Assembly: GCA_004794785.1 (NCBI GenBank)
Contig: SJOL01008619.1
Span: forward strand, 75,145 to 139,144
Reading direction: 5' to 3'
Origin: Opisthorchis felineus
Taxonomy: Eukaryota; Platyhelminthes; Trematoda; Opisthorchiida; Opisthorchiidae
Length of the DNA stretch: 64,000 nt
Shown: piece by piece, positions 10,301 through 25,300 of the stretch
Layout: each line of letters begins with the position of its first letter
Position numbering within the stretch: the first letter of the stretch is position 1
The notes under the pieces: model-generated
Seen by the model: only the letters and a program-made list of their open reading frames with translations
The model's database searches: none
Told to the model about the DNA's origin: nothing
Translations under genes and position numbers: made by a program

Positions 10301-13300
10301 CACTAAAACTCCCTTCAGCAGTTTGAATAACACGACACAAACACAGGATGGAGGATGCACGCATTTTGTATTGTCTTGTGAGTATCAACGCCGATAATCT
10401 GAGGGAAACGGGTTCAATAACGCAAAATGGTGTTAATCATGCGCTTATGGATGGGACAGGCCAGCAGACCAGACGAAAAACATTAGGCGGCTTTTGAACA
10501 ATAGAAAAAGCAGTGATCCCGGCAAAAAAGTGCGCTGTGGTGACGAAGAATGGCAAATGACCAAATAGAATCTGATTGATGCCTCGTGGCAAGATGCCTG
10601 GTTACACCAGCCTGTAATGTATTTCGCTTCAAAATCGATCCGGTTTTTGGATTTGGTCTGAGGAGACAATACGAAATGTCTTCATCCATGGTACTGTTCG
10701 GACTTCTCCTTTTTGACTCTTCAAACTTCTGGGACCCGTTTTACTTATTCATCTGCACCTTTTGCCGTGGATTGGAATGTCACGCAGAAACCGGGGCATT
10801 ATCGATCCTGATAATGATAGTAAATGTTGTCTAGACGCAACACACTACTCATAAAGTTACTGAAACTGACAGCCCACTACCGGTTTCGCCCTTCTCGCAG
10901 CTCATCAGGTAGCCACAGTCCCTGTGTTTCCGTCAAGCCTATGTCCTGATTGAACCCAAATTGAAAAGATTTCGACAAATACTCTCATTTTCACACGAAT
11001 TTGGTTGTCATACCCAATTACTCGGCTAAGCAATTATGTGAGCAACCTCATTCGATCGAAAATTCAGGTCTGACCTGGTTGGAACATTTCTGTACAAAGC
11101 CATTTCATTCGCTGTAAAAATGACGATCTGCGATCGACCTAAAACGCTTCAGGTGGAAATCCACCCTTTATCAAGGCAGAGCGGGGCCCTGAGTAATATC
11201 CCTGTCTGAATGAAATCCTGTATTTATCGTGGAACTCCTATGCGCGTGGCTATTCACATCAGTCCTTACCGCGGTCGCAATGGGCTTGTTTCGAATAACT
11301 AGTCATCAGTATAATGAGACAGTTGCGGAAACAGTGCTTTAAATCGGTTCCCAGTCTTGCGCGTTGTCTGGGTGTGTGTGTGTCATGGCTGAAATCCAAT
11401 CCGTGTTGTGATGATAGAGTAGTTTCCCCTCCATTCGATCACCTCTGTTTCCTTTCTCGTATTAAGTTATCGCCATTCTGCCATTCTCCTCCACTTGTTT
11501 TCTGTCTCTCTGGGTATTTTTTCCAATAGGTTCAATTCCGCTATCGCACACAACATTGAACGTGGCTGTACTTCAATAACCGGCCCTCACATGTATCCGT
11601 GTATCCGTGATGTGTTGATTCATTCTGAATGTCATTAGGGTAGTGGAGTGCATGAAGTTTTCGATATGGGGACGAATTATGTTAATGTGTGGTTTGTTGT
11701 CCATGATTGTGTCAACAATCAAAATTACACGTCCAATCAGTTCTAATCATTCTACCAATATGTGTTTACCATAATAGGCCAACTGCTCACAAAGTTGTTT
11801 GGTACTGTGACTTTTCCCATTCAGGACCAAGCTGTTAGTGTTCGATGATCTCTAACGAACGTTTCCGAAAGGAAGGATAGACGTACATGTATCAGTGATA
11901 ACCCATTCAGTCTGCTATGCGTGAGGGCGAGTATGTATGAAGAAATCGAAAATTTTCTTTGAAATCCTCCACCTAACAGTGTCCTTTTGGGGGACGTCAC
12001 TCAGTGAGATGTGCATTCAGTGAGGTGGAACTTGAAGATACCTATTTTGAGAAGGTGGATTGTGATTGCTAAACTCCGCCAATCAAGTCTCCGATTTGTA
12101 ATCCTACATGAATTCAAGGGATGCGCAAGTGAAGAAAGTAGGAGAAGCATATTCTTTCCAAATGATTGAGAACACCATATTGGGTTCGAGCTGACCTAGT
12201 TCCCTAAGGGTATCTCGTGAATAGACAGAGGGTTTCTGGGAGACACGCTGGAGCTTCTCAACGTTCGCGGCTGCACTGAACCTCCTGCTACATATTTACT
12301 TCTGGATACAACACACTCCAGGACACCTTTCATTTCCAGGCTCACAGGTGGTTTGGATTTACAATCCCGGTAGTGTTAGGCGTTTCTTCTTGCGTAGCCG
12401 TCCAAGCTTGTTTGCCAGCTGTTTTACTTTCCGGGCTCACCTTAGATTTCGTGGGAAATATCACTCACCATCAGTTGAAACAAAAGAATAGAAGAGCATC
12501 TGCTTTTTCCTCGTCTTACTCTTTTACACACGGTTCTTTTATGTAGCTGTTCTGCTTTTCTTATCCGTGGATATTTCTGGTTTTTTTTATGCTTAAACAT
12601 CTAGCCGACAACCGCTCCAACAGAACAGCCCAACAACGTTCAACAACCACTGAGACAATCAGCTGTTGTCTCACAAATCCAGCAACCTCTCGTGCCCGAT
12701 TTATCCCCACGACCCGTATCTGTAGTTCACAGTATACCGTCGAAAACCGTTGGTGCCTCCTCAAATGCACAACCGTATAGTCGGGGTCATTCAGTGCAGT
12801 CCGCTCTGGTGAACCAATCTCAGCTAGTAGTTCCACCGCCACCGCCACCACATAAGCGTCTCTATGTTCAACCAAAACAGTCTTATGCTCCCGGTGGCCC
12901 AGCTATCATTCAACCCGCAAACCCCGATGCAATTCAATCACCACGTGTTGCAATAGCCGGGCCGCACGCTTCACACAGTATTACCGAAAAGCTTTGTGAT
13001 ACTTCAGTCACCAATCATGCGTATGTTCGCGCCTCACCGGAGCGTAAATACAGCGAACCGCCCGCAACCATCACACGTCAAGCGCTCCGTCGTGGTGTGG
13101 TGTCACAATGTGCGGCAGCCCAGACGCATGGTCAGTTTCGCTTTCCATCGCATTTATTGACCTTTAGTGTGAACTGCATATTAGTGTTTCACTGGCCTGA
13201 TGTATTCATATGAATCTGTGTCCAAGCTGTTTAAGTCATGCTCACCTAAACTGGCTCGTTTTTACACCACTGTTCCGAAAATGTTCTGCCCCCATCGCCG

Positions 13301-16300
13301 CAGACCTGGATACAGTACCAGTTAAACGGTGTACTACTATGCCATGGCGTTCTGGAATTATTTTTATCATGGTATCTTGTAGCTAATCTCACTGAATCCG
13401 AAGCCACCGCCTGCTATTTTACGACTGCACACAAATGCACGCCACTATCATCATCATTGTCATCATTCATGATGTGTAACATCGATGCTTCACTCTGGTA
13501 AGATGATCATAGTTTATTATAGAAAACACCAAAATGAGTATTAGAAGCGACCCATCGCAATATTAATGCGCTTCTTATTTGAGTAGTCCATATAACCGGT
13601 CAAGCAAGAGCACACTTACTATCGGTTGGAAATCCTACGTGCTGTTCAGCATAGCTCACCTGGTTCCACCTTCTGCTTTCAGACTACTCAATTGTGAATT
13701 TCGAGCCACCCGAACCACATCCTGCTCGTGTTACCTCTCAGCTGCTTGAGCCGCGGCCGTCCACTCAGCCTCCTGTGCCGCATATGATGGGTCGCAGAGG
13801 CGAATACTGGCCCAATATACCGAACAAATCTTCAGAGAATGGCGTGCCACTTGATCTGAGACTGAAACAATGTCGTGTAGGACATGAGTCAACAGAGGTG
13901 CGACGCGACCACTTTTAACCGTTTTTTTTCGGTCAATTCAATTATGGCCTATTAACGAGACCTAGAGGTACAGTATTCCCTTTCTATTAGGGCGACGACA
14001 AAATCATGTAAATTTGGTCATAGTGGGGATAGATCAACAGCCTAGCTCTTGCGCTAGATATGCAAAATTTCATAGCCTTATTAGTAAACGGGTCGTGACA
14101 GGGGAGTTCCTTATTTGTAGGAAGTATTGTGCCTTGATGACCTGACCAGTTATCCTGGTGGCGCAATTTCTTTCCTTGTTTATCACAACCTTCGTTCACG
14201 GCAGACTACAAGGCCAGACTTCAATGAGATAGAAATTGGTATTTGGTTGGCAAGTTGCGTTCACTGATGTAAATAGACAATAGATAATCGTTCAGCTGCA
14301 ACAACCTTTCGGTGCCTAGCTGCCATACCACCCAAAGGAAGCACGAGGGCTGAGATACTGCCAGATTGCCCAAGCCTAGACAGGAGAAGTCAAAATGCAG
14401 AGGTCGGGTTCGAACCACGGACCTTCCGACCAGTAAATTCGCGCTCTAACCACTGAGCCATCTCACTGATGTTCCATCAGTAAAACCCGAGCTCGAGACA
14501 GCTCAGCGGTTAGGGTGTGAAATTACTGACCGGAAGTTCCAATATCGACTGCTTCTGTCGGCTTGGGTAACCTGGCACAAACAACCCTTTATTGACGGGT
14601 TTCCGTTCTTTTTACGATTTCAAAAACTAAGACCTAGCAGTTACGCTTTCAGGGTAAACCACGTTTCTCTAACTTCCCCATAGTAAGTGCTTCTAGATGA
14701 CTTTTGGACAGCAGAACTGTATTCGATTCAAATGCAGTAGCAGCCTGGCTTACTAACTATGCACTTGTATTCATTATCCTAACATTACAACACTCATATT
14801 TTTTTTCATCGCTCGTGACTTTTTCATCCTTGTAGAAAATGAAACCGCCAATTCCCACGCCTCTCCTCAAACAGGCCGAGCGGCCCTCTGCCAACCATCT
14901 TCGTCCAGTTTCCTTGTCTTCAACGGACTCATTTTTGGCGGCCGAACGAGCTTGCGCCGCGGGTTGTGATGAAGCGGTCAACACTGATCGTGTCACTGAA
15001 TCCTCAAAGTTTGTGACCCCAAATGGACGATCACGTGAGGAGGAGCAATCTGGGTCAGGCACAGAATTTGTCAGCCATCATAATCCACTCTACACGGATA
15101 ACGAGTGAGTGGCATTATACAGATGATGTTTGCATCATACGCTGTTCATATTTCACTAGTTCCATATGTACGATGGCGCTCGTGATCCAAGTAATTCTTG
15201 CTTGCACATCATCTACCACTCCGACATGGTTATCTCTTGTTGTGCGTTCTTCAGGTTACGTGATACCTGTACGCCTGAAGAACGGAACAGTTAAGGGGGA
15301 GGATTTTTTTCATTTGAGGTTTACCTTCGATTTGTGGTGCTCATCTTTATCGAGTCCGATCATTCTGCTGAGTATTCTTGTTTGAGATGCGTACCATATG
15401 CGCCTGTCATTCATATAATTTTTAAGAAGCATAGTGGCTAGGACAGTGTTAGGTTTTCGACTCCTGTACAAGAAGAGTTGATAAATCCTGGTTACAGTCC
15501 TAACCCAGAACCCTAAATAACCTTTTATCATCTAGTTCATTTCGGTTCTTCAGCTAAAAAAGTGTGCACGGAAGTGCAATGGTTCCAGCTGCTACGGATT
15601 CGCTCACCTAGGATAAGGAGGACGTGAGCCACGCGTTGGGGGCGATGACCCAAACAGTTTGTTTACGTCAAACTGATGGTTCTGCTTGTCCGGTATGGTA
15701 GGGATTGAGGACAACGCAGTGAAGGCGATAGCTTGCATGCAAGGTCTCATGACACAACCATATCTGTCAGGGTCAGTCACTGTTGTTGTTAGATGGCTTC
15801 CGCCCATTTTCACAAGACTCTTGTTGTCCTCATGAAAGGCACTGACCGGATACATCTCTATCCCATGTCTTATTTGTCCGTTAACTTTTTCCAAGGTACG
15901 ATTCAATGACCGAGAGTCAGGGGAACTTGTTGAATCATGGGAAACGCAAGCGCACACGGCGTGCCTCACAGACGACCCGGAGTAGTTCAACCCATTCCAA
16001 GAATGGTAAACTATCGTCTGAAAAGATTTCTTTGTTATCAGCTCACGACCGAAATGTAACGGCACATTCCTCGCACGCTTCTTCTTACGAGAAGAAGAGT
16101 GAACTGGGACACATAAGTGGTGCCATTGATATGCCTGCAACTCCGAAGTTCCGCGTCCCGTGCACAAAAGAAGGTTTGGTTGTCAGGTGAGCTAAACTGA
16201 CTGTTTTCCGTATCTTCGTAACGTCTACGTTCGTGAATTTATCCTCGGGTTGAATGGATATCGAATTGAATTTTCATTGTAAATAGCTTGTGTATTCCTC

Positions 16301-19300
16301 TCCTCGAGCGAGCGTTCGACAACATGTTGACTGGTTACTAACTTCATACGAAAAAAGTTGTCTTCGGGCAGGAATAGCTCGCCAGATGGACACCTTGGTG
16401 GTGTCCGTCAACCCAAGTAGACTGTGCCGCGAACCAACAGTCATAAAATCATTGCACATGATTGATTGATGCAGATGGTTTGTCAGGCTTGGATGACTAT
16501 GGCGTGGAATCTAAATCAACAAAAACAAACGACTTGATCCAGCATCGTCTGTACATTTAGGCCATGTTTGCGTTCGAGTTACTGGTCACTCAGGTGGTGG
16601 ATCAGGAAGGTCATCCTAATTGACCGTGGCGTGGTTTCCAAGGTTAAAAATGACCGATTGTTATTCTCGACATATAGGCGTTTGGTTGCCGTTATAATCA
16701 GGGTTGTGTCAAGTGCGATCTAACTAGCCTGGAAACATCACAAACGAGAGATTCAGCTGGGTTCCAGGTGAGTCTCTCGCAAAACCAAATTTGTTTGCAA
16801 ATGAGTGTATTTCGCCAGCCTAAACTATCTTTCGTTAGGCTTTGGCGAATGTCTACGAATCATCCCCTGGTTACAGTGAACTTATGGTCCATTTTGGCAA
16901 TTGCTTGGACACAAAAGACTGATGCGTTCGATCCGTTGGTTACACTGAAAAGCAGGACTTTTAAGTTGTAAGCCATTGTAGGGCTGCTGGATGGCTTGAC
17001 CATAGACCTGTTTCAGCGCAGGAGTTTTGTCATTTCGCGAAACAATGAAGTCGATCGATCTGAACACCGCTTGAAGTGGACGCTTTTGTTAGTTGTTAGG
17101 TGCACGCTTCTTTTTTGTAGACATACTGGTAGTATCTTCTCTCCGCTGAGTGTGAGATTACGTTTCCTTAGTCGTGCGCATCCCGCCCGCTTCTCGAAGA
17201 GATTCAGTCTTCGGGGGTGCGACACTAACATAGACCAATGTATTTTCTTGTTTCCATGTAGATTGTGCTTGTTTAGTCGCTTTACTGTGTTATAGCTTGG
17301 TCTTCTCATAGGACGAGCTGGCTTCACGAATGCCTTGGTTGGTTGCGAACTCCAAGTTGAGTCAACTCTCCTGAATCTGCCTTCATCCTCTCCATCTGCC
17401 TGTCCAGAATGTGAGATATTTTCACTTTTTACGCAAATCTGTTGGGCCTATTGGTAGCATCTAATACGGGTGGGAAACGGTCAGGCCAGACGAGTTTTAC
17501 TATTATCTGTCCCTTAATGAACCGAAATGAAGCACATTTCTCCAGTTTATCCAGGTGTGGGTTCTTTGTTATTCCCGACTTTTGTGGTGGAACACAAGAT
17601 GTACAGTATGCGCTTATCCTCTTCGCATAGGGAGTATGGTATACCGTATCACCATCCCATATTTAAAACAGATGAATAGCAAAGTTGAGTAGCCTGCTTT
17701 GTAGAGATTGGTGTGTACGTTATCGGCTTGAGTCATCCTGGCCAAGTTTAATCTCTTGAAATCGTCTCAGAAGTGTGGTGTCTGGGGGACATGCGCTTTT
17801 CCTGCTTGGAATGGATTTAACTAATCCACAACACCGTCTTTGCTACAGAAGAGGAAGTATGAGCCAAACCGGTAGCCCAAATCCAAGGGCTTGCAGCGGC
17901 GAACCCCATTAGGCTGCTAAAGGCTTATGCTGTGGCGTTTCCCCAGACGAAATCGAGGGCACACCAGAAAATTGTAGTCCGTGACGAATGGGGATAGGTA
18001 ATTTCCTTTTCATAATACTCAAACCACTTGATTTATTTGAATATTGTTCCGCGCTTCAACTTTTGGCACCTGATTTTTGGCTGTAACTTCTTCCATCTGA
18101 CCTTTCCACAGTTACGTGCTATTTGAAAACTGTCCCTTTTGCTATTGCTTTGGAACTACTCCGTAATGCTGTCAGACATTCGAATCCATTTTTCTATTCA
18201 CTACCACCAACTGCACCACTTACGGAATAGCATCTGTTCTGACCTTTTATAACGTTGGTCTCAGTCGAGTAATGCACTGTGCATATGGTCTCTACCTCTC
18301 CAGTGATAGAATGTTGGATTTCCCAGACATCCAACGTCCTCCAAGTCCCGGTGGTTACCCACACTGCAAAATGGGTTTGAATAAAACCAATTTGGTCCCT
18401 TCACCGGTGGGCTACGGCTCAGGAAACTACGTAGGAGGGAATCAACCTTACCATACCGGTCCGTCTTCTTCCTCAACGTCTTCAGCCGCTAGGAGTGCTC
18501 CAGGAAACACCGGATACGGGGGAGTAAAGCGTGAATCGTCACTCGATAACAGCAGTGCACATCCTGGGACAGATAAAAATTTGAAGCTCTGGCCAGATGA
18601 CTGTCTCCAGTCTGACAGGATCGCCCTAACGAAAGCCTCGCGAACGCATCCAAAGACGAATCAACCAGAAACTGTTCCATGGGCAAGTCTTCTAATAAGT
18701 TTCTTCATGACTCTAAACCCGTATTTGTGCCATGTCTCTACACAAAATTCTTTACCTGAGGTCTGGTCGAATGTGTCCGAAACTGTGAGGCACTATTGAT
18801 TTGTTACACCCGCACTGCCTGGAAACAAGAGCACCTAGATTTTCGCCAAACAGCTGCGGTTTCACTTTTTTCACTGGCCTCGTCGTCCAACCGAATGTCA
18901 CTCTACCATAAAAGATGGTAAATAATCCTTCAACCGTAACATCATTTCAGTCAGCACGAGTGCTGAAATACTGCCAGGTTGCCCACTGAACCTGAACTTG
19001 CAGTGCCATTCCATGTGTGACCTTTCGCGTGAACTTTACAGTCCGTGTTAGCAGGGCTTGCATGGACCACTTATTCCCATCCGCTTATCACCCAATCTGT
19101 CATTTCTAGTCATGGGTGACAGTTTTCAGGAACTGGAATCGGGATAAGTCATGCTTACTTAAAGTAGCCGGATCTTTTGATAACCTTCATCCGTCCCTCA
19201 AAGTAAAATGATCTCTGAATGAAAATCATCTCCCAATGTCGAAATGTCGTTCTTTTCCCAGAACCATAGAAGCAGGAGTCGTGGAGGTTCACAGTACGAA

Positions 19301-22300
19301 CTCAATACTCGTCGATCTTATGTATTTAGCCTTAATTTTGATGCCTAGAGATATCAGAAACGGTGATATCTTACTCTGAAACTCATGTCCAGAGTTATCT
19401 CGTGGCGAGTAAAATTACTGAACGACATCATCTCGATGTCATTCTGCCGTTAGCTTGTAACCAGACCGCTTTTCCCTATGTCACTGAAGGTAAACCTTTT
19501 TTATACCTCTACTTCTGAAGCAGGGTAAGTGCAGACTATCTGGGCGGTAGCCGCCAGCCAAATTGAAGACATTCATGTGGGGTTCCGAACCCGGATCGTT
19601 GTCGCAATAGTAATCCACGATCTCGAGATAGCTAGTGGTTAAGGCGCGAACTTACTGACCGGAAGTCTGTGGCTCGAACTCAACCCCGGCATCTCGACTG
19701 CTCCTGTCTAGGCTTGGGCAACCTTGCAGTATCTCAGCCCTCGTGCCTCTTTTGGGTGGCATGGCAGCTAGGCACCGAAAGGGTGTTACAGCTGAACTAT
19801 TATTATTATTATTATTATTATTATTACTCCGTGATTTTATCCACTGGGTAGTCCGTTAGAGGATGGTTGGATTTTGGGCATGACTGTTTGTCCTACATTT
19901 GGAGGGGCGAAATCGGCCACACATAACTCAATATGCGAGCAACTGCTGTTTCGCATGTACACCACGTTGACCATAGCACGGAGTTTCCAGTTTTCTTCCT
20001 TTTTCTCTCCAATAGTTCTCACTCGCCTCTTTTCTTTAACAGGAGTTCCGTGGGCAGAGTCCCAAGGACACCGGATCTCCACTGGCTTCAGATGTGGACG
20101 CAATAGACGGCGAGTATGCTGGCACTTATTCCTTGGGACCATTGAGCATGGCTGTCCAACCCTCAATTGCGGATGATGGTACGTTTGAAATTCATCATCC
20201 TGATCCGTGAACCACTTTTTTGTGAACATCGCCTTCATCTGAAGCCTCTAAATCCACATCATTAAGTGCATAGTTAGTTTTCTGCATTCATCAGTGCAGT
20301 TCAACCCATCTGATTCCCGTACAACAGGATCACGTTTCGTTTTCGAGGAGTTTGACAAAAAGACGGTAGTAGATTTTCAAACTTTTCTTGAACTTAATTT
20401 TCAGTCGGTTCCAACCTCCGTCGGAAACCAGGACTGGATGCCGTTGCTAGTTGCTTAGTTGCTAGGCAAAGCCAACAATCCAGGCCTTGTTTTCCACCAA
20501 CGCTTTTAATCTGATGGCATACCCAAAGTCATGACTTTATGCTGTTGAAAGATCCCAAATTATTTAGCCGAAAGCTTAGTCTCACCCCAACACTTCCTCA
20601 CCGCTCAGTACTTAATTGTCGATTTCAAATCCAATCCTTGTTGCAGGGGCCACTCTCAATGAGTTTTGGTACACAAATCCGTCGTGGATTCAAGAAAGTG
20701 ATGACAGCATACTATCTGATAGTCCACGCCACCATAACAGGCTTGGTCGCATGCTCTTGAAGCCATGATATTCGAACTGCTTGTCAGATCTCCCAAGAAA
20801 ACTTGAGATGACATCTTTATGAATCATCGACTCGCAACCTTCTTGTTAGATCATCAGTATGACGGGCTCGAACCTAAGACAGAATACGGCACCAATCATG
20901 GCAGCTACTGGTTTGTTGCTGTGTCAGCTGACAATGATGACCAGTCAACCGAGCGAATACGTTTGGTACGAAAATATGTTCACCGGGGCCCGACTGCTCC
21001 TGTACCGTCCCGAATGGCTTTTCATCCTAGCCTAATCCGTTCTTACACGACGCGTTCTAGTCACAAAACTTCCTCATCACTTAATGTCTATCCCTAGGGC
21101 AGCTACTTGAACCAACGGACAGTCAGAAAAGCTTGCTTCACCCAAGACCAACAGGAATGAAGCAGGGCAGATAAGCGTCAAATTTTGGTTCGAAGGTTTT
21201 GAGTTGTGCTTGTCTGTCTTTCGATGAATTTATGTCAGAACACGAAAAAATTCCATCCTTCGCACACGCAAACACATACGATTACGTCTATCTTCTCAAG
21301 TAAATACATAAATGACTGCACTAGTAGACGTCTTGGTTAGAAGCATTCTAGACGAAAAAAGCTGAAAAGCCTGTCAGCTTGCCGACCAAACGGTTTCGCC
21401 AGTGTAATCAATATTTCGAACGCTATTTCCAACATTTTTGAGAAAAAAAACAATGCGCTTTATTTTTACATTGTTTTTGGTTAAAACCTGTTTTAACCAG
21501 AATGTGTGTTTCTATCTCTTTTCATGTTCATTCTTGTCTTACTGTGACCCGACCAGAATGTGTGTCTCTATCTCGTTTCATGTTCATTCTTGTCTTACGG
21601 TGACCCGACAGGTATCACTAGCTGTGATGGAGATTTTGGTGACTACGAGGATGAAGGAGATTCGCATGGAGAGGTTGAGGACGAGGATCAGAGCGCCGTG
21701 CCGGAATCAATGTCTTCCAGCTACACTCGTCCCTTAATCTATCCTGGCTGGTCCCAACAGCGACCAGTGACAACAAATCAATTCAATTTGGATCTCCCTA
21801 TGGGTACTCATCTTCCCCAAAGCTGTATGACGGATAGTTTACTAGCCAATCCGGATCTGGATGCGCGCGAGTCCGAACTGGCAGATGAGTTGGAACCAAG
21901 CCGTTTGAATAGCCCAGATGAACCCATCGACCCACGTCAGGCTCCGTCTCTACTAGAAGCCGCCTTTGTCCCGCTATCCCTTCCGCATGAGTGTATTTGT
22001 GAGTCAGATGGAGACGAGGTAAGGGCAGCTTCTTTTGCATTCTATGCTGGTACATTATACAGACAGAAAGTTTTTTTCACTATCTGCGATGGCCGTGGTA
22101 AAACTAGTTATAGAATGGTCTCGATTTCGTCGTCACACCCTTCGAAACGTAAAAAAAAGAACTTTTCAAATAAGTCGCTCAGCTGTGGCTCCCGCTCGAC
22201 GCATAGCCACTGCGGAACCTGAAGAAAACACCTGGGCAGAGTTACTGTCTAGACAGAAGCAATAGAAAGAACGGTTTGTTTTCAACCAAGGACCTTCCGG

Positions 22301-25300
22301 TCAGTAGTTTCGGTCTCCTTTCAGCTATGTAATAAAAGGCCATTCGTCAGTTGAAGACAGTTTATATGGATGAAGCTTGTCAAGTCTAATGAACTACCAA
22401 ATTTTCTTACACTGTTTTTGTCATGTTATTTTTTAGATGTTTGCCTATCATAACCGTCCGGGAGTGTTTCACATCAACCCCTACTCTGTTCAGGGTCATT
22501 CGCGACTAGTCCCATCCGAATTGCAGCAGCATCAGACCAAGAACTCCGTGACCCCTGCTAAGAATGGGCGCGTTGCTGGTGGCTACTTCCCTCCAGGACC
22601 CCAGTTCATCAGCGAGCACTCAATACAGTTACAGTGTTCACCAAGACCAGGCAAACCCTCGCTCCCGGAAATCGCTCCAGTGAGTCTACCGAATTTTACG
22701 CGGCAGTTAACTTCAACTGTGACTGATGAAATCGGCCAGTCAGATTACGATAATTTGAGTCATCCGAACGCGTCACTGCTGAATAATCACTCGTCTTCTA
22801 ATGGCCGGTCATCTCAAAAACCGTTGGACCGCTGGCAACGTCCGCCGCCTGATGATGGAACTGCTACTGTGAGCTGGTAGGTAGCTTCGTTATTGTTTTC
22901 CCATGTTTGCCGATTGTATCCTCTTCAGCTGGCCTGTTTAGTGCGGGAATTTCCGATTTGGTCTCGATTTCTTCCCCTATCTTATCATAGCTACGCAACT
23001 TCTTCGGTTTACGATACCGGTGACGATGCTGATGTGGATGACGACTATAAACAGGTGGAGATCTTCAAACCAGTCCTATCGCCTTGTAGCTTATCCAGCC
23101 AGCCAAAGATGAACGTCATAGTTCCAACGGTCATTCCAGGTGCTGCAGGTCCTGGTTCACCTCAGATGTCGATATCAGGCGTCAATCATCATACCAATGG
23201 GCAGGTGCAATCGCAGAATCCGTGTAGGTTACTTCCTGTAATCGATGGGGTGAAACCTGGTCAGTCAACCGGCAAGACCGCGACCGTTAACTCCGATCAA
23301 TTACTACCAACCAAAGGTCTGAACCGAACACCAAGTACAGCTGCAAGCCAGACGAGTAGTGTGGATCAACAACGGTGAGTATCGGCTGAATGGGACCCTT
23401 GGGACTCTTGTTCTCATTGTTTAGATGACAAAAATGCTCTTCGTGGTGTCAGTAGATGCTCCTCTTTTGTTTTTCATACACAGCTGTGGTAAGCAGGTAG
23501 CAGACAGTCTCTCAGCGCAATTATTTTGCTCCACCACAAGCTAGTTGCCTTCTGCTTTTGTTTCCAGGTTGTATCCAGTTGGCTCTACGGAGGCAAGCGA
23601 ATGCATTTAACACATTTACTTCTTGGGTTTGAAGTACTGGGCGATGGCCGCTTGCTTTAGCTATGGAGTTGTTAATGGAGTCATACTGATAGGTTGCCAC
23701 CAGAAAGAAATCAGCAGGTCCGCTCTTGTTGGCTACAGCTGAGTAAAGCCAGAATCAATAAGGGTTTGTTGGCAGCACGATTTTGATAGCCAGTCGAAAG
23801 ATACCGCTTCAACGATGGCCACCTCTGAATGGTAGCAAAAACTAAACTGTGTTTAAATGACCGTACCAGATTATCCGTTGATCAAACCACGTATACCCGT
23901 GTTTCCCAGCAACAGTAGCTACTACGGATTTCTTCCACGTACCTGTCTATTCTTCGGGGCAACTGATTATCAGCAACCAAATGCATAGGATTACCAGGAG
24001 ACAGTTGATTAGACCCTCCTGACATGCCTCAAAAGGCAAATCAGTTCATCTAAGCTTGTTTGATAATCCCAGACCGAACGAGATCTTTCTGGAATCAGCT
24101 TCTTGGAAAGCACTAGCCGTTTTAAGGGTTCAACCCTCTTTCCTGCTTCGGAAAATGGAATTAGCACGAACGAATGAACCGCCGAAAAAGGTCCGCCGCA
24201 CGTAGTTCACAACGAAAATAAACCTCAGCAGCAGGTTGGCCTTTCTTGATGTTCTTTTCACTATACAACGTATCTTCTTAAGTGAGAAGCCGATCAGAAC
24301 CGTTCACCCGTCGTAGATGTTCACAATTCTGGACAAGAGAGTACAGTTCTCCCATAGTGCAAGAAAAAATGGGGCGGCAGTATCCCGTTCGTTTCTGAAA
24401 ATATCCACTGCTCTGGAGGTACGTATTAGGGTGGGAACATTTTACCACGAAATGGAGAACTCCAAAACAAGGACTTAGAAAACACATGCAGGCTGTTCTG
24501 TTTATGACCTTCTGAAAATCTAAACTCCCGAAATTCGCTTGGTGGTACTTAACATCTGCGCGGAGTTGCCATAGCGCACTTGACAAAAGAATGGTATTAC
24601 TTATCCACATCACTCTCGTTAGAGCAGTGTTCCTCTCACTACGGCGCCATAGTCCTGGTTAGTCCACGAAGTCTCAATCCGTTTCTTTCCTTTCCTCATA
24701 GTTGTATGACAGGCGAATGCCGGTATGTATTACCGGACTTTACTGATGGATGCTTCTCCAAAACTCCTAATCGGATACCTGTATCGCCCGCGTACCAGCA
24801 TGGACAATTTTTCCATCGTGAGGCTTGTCTATTTGGAATGCGTCCTCCAATCGGGTTCTTCGGAAATAATCCCACAGGTTGGTAGGAGTGCAGACCGAAT
24901 GCAAGACCTAACTAGATGAAATTGATTATCGATGACTCATAGCAACACTCAATGTTTGTATTATATGAACGTTGTGTAGAGGGGCAGGAGAAAAGTTATA
25001 CAAACAAGAAGCATCGTTGGTGGCTCTCTCCCCATCGATGCCCCAGAATATGATTCTCCATTCGAGATTTGTTTGTTCTTTCTTACGAAGAGGGATTTGA
25101 TGGCCCCTATTTTCAGTTTGTTGAAGGGAGAATTGTATAGCACATTTAACGTAGGTGGCTTTACCGCTCTAGTGCAATGAGTATTGTTTTACACATCGAT
25201 AATCATTTCCTTCATATTTTCCAATGTATCGATTGCCGTTCAGCTCCGAGTATGACAACGTGGACCGATCTAGTGTTTCTGGCCTTCATTCGGAAACGTC

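Larger units (their letters stand above)
18683..20042 (+). other. Cyclase intron of GC-AG class
   Basis: It starts gcaagt and ends ttaacag. It contains one SINE fragment and one full SINE copy. Confidence 0.6.

Noticed and set aside
19837..20238. Minus-strand frame of 133 codons
   Set aside because: It overlaps a phase-supported cyclase exon on the plus strand and shows no recognisable domain.
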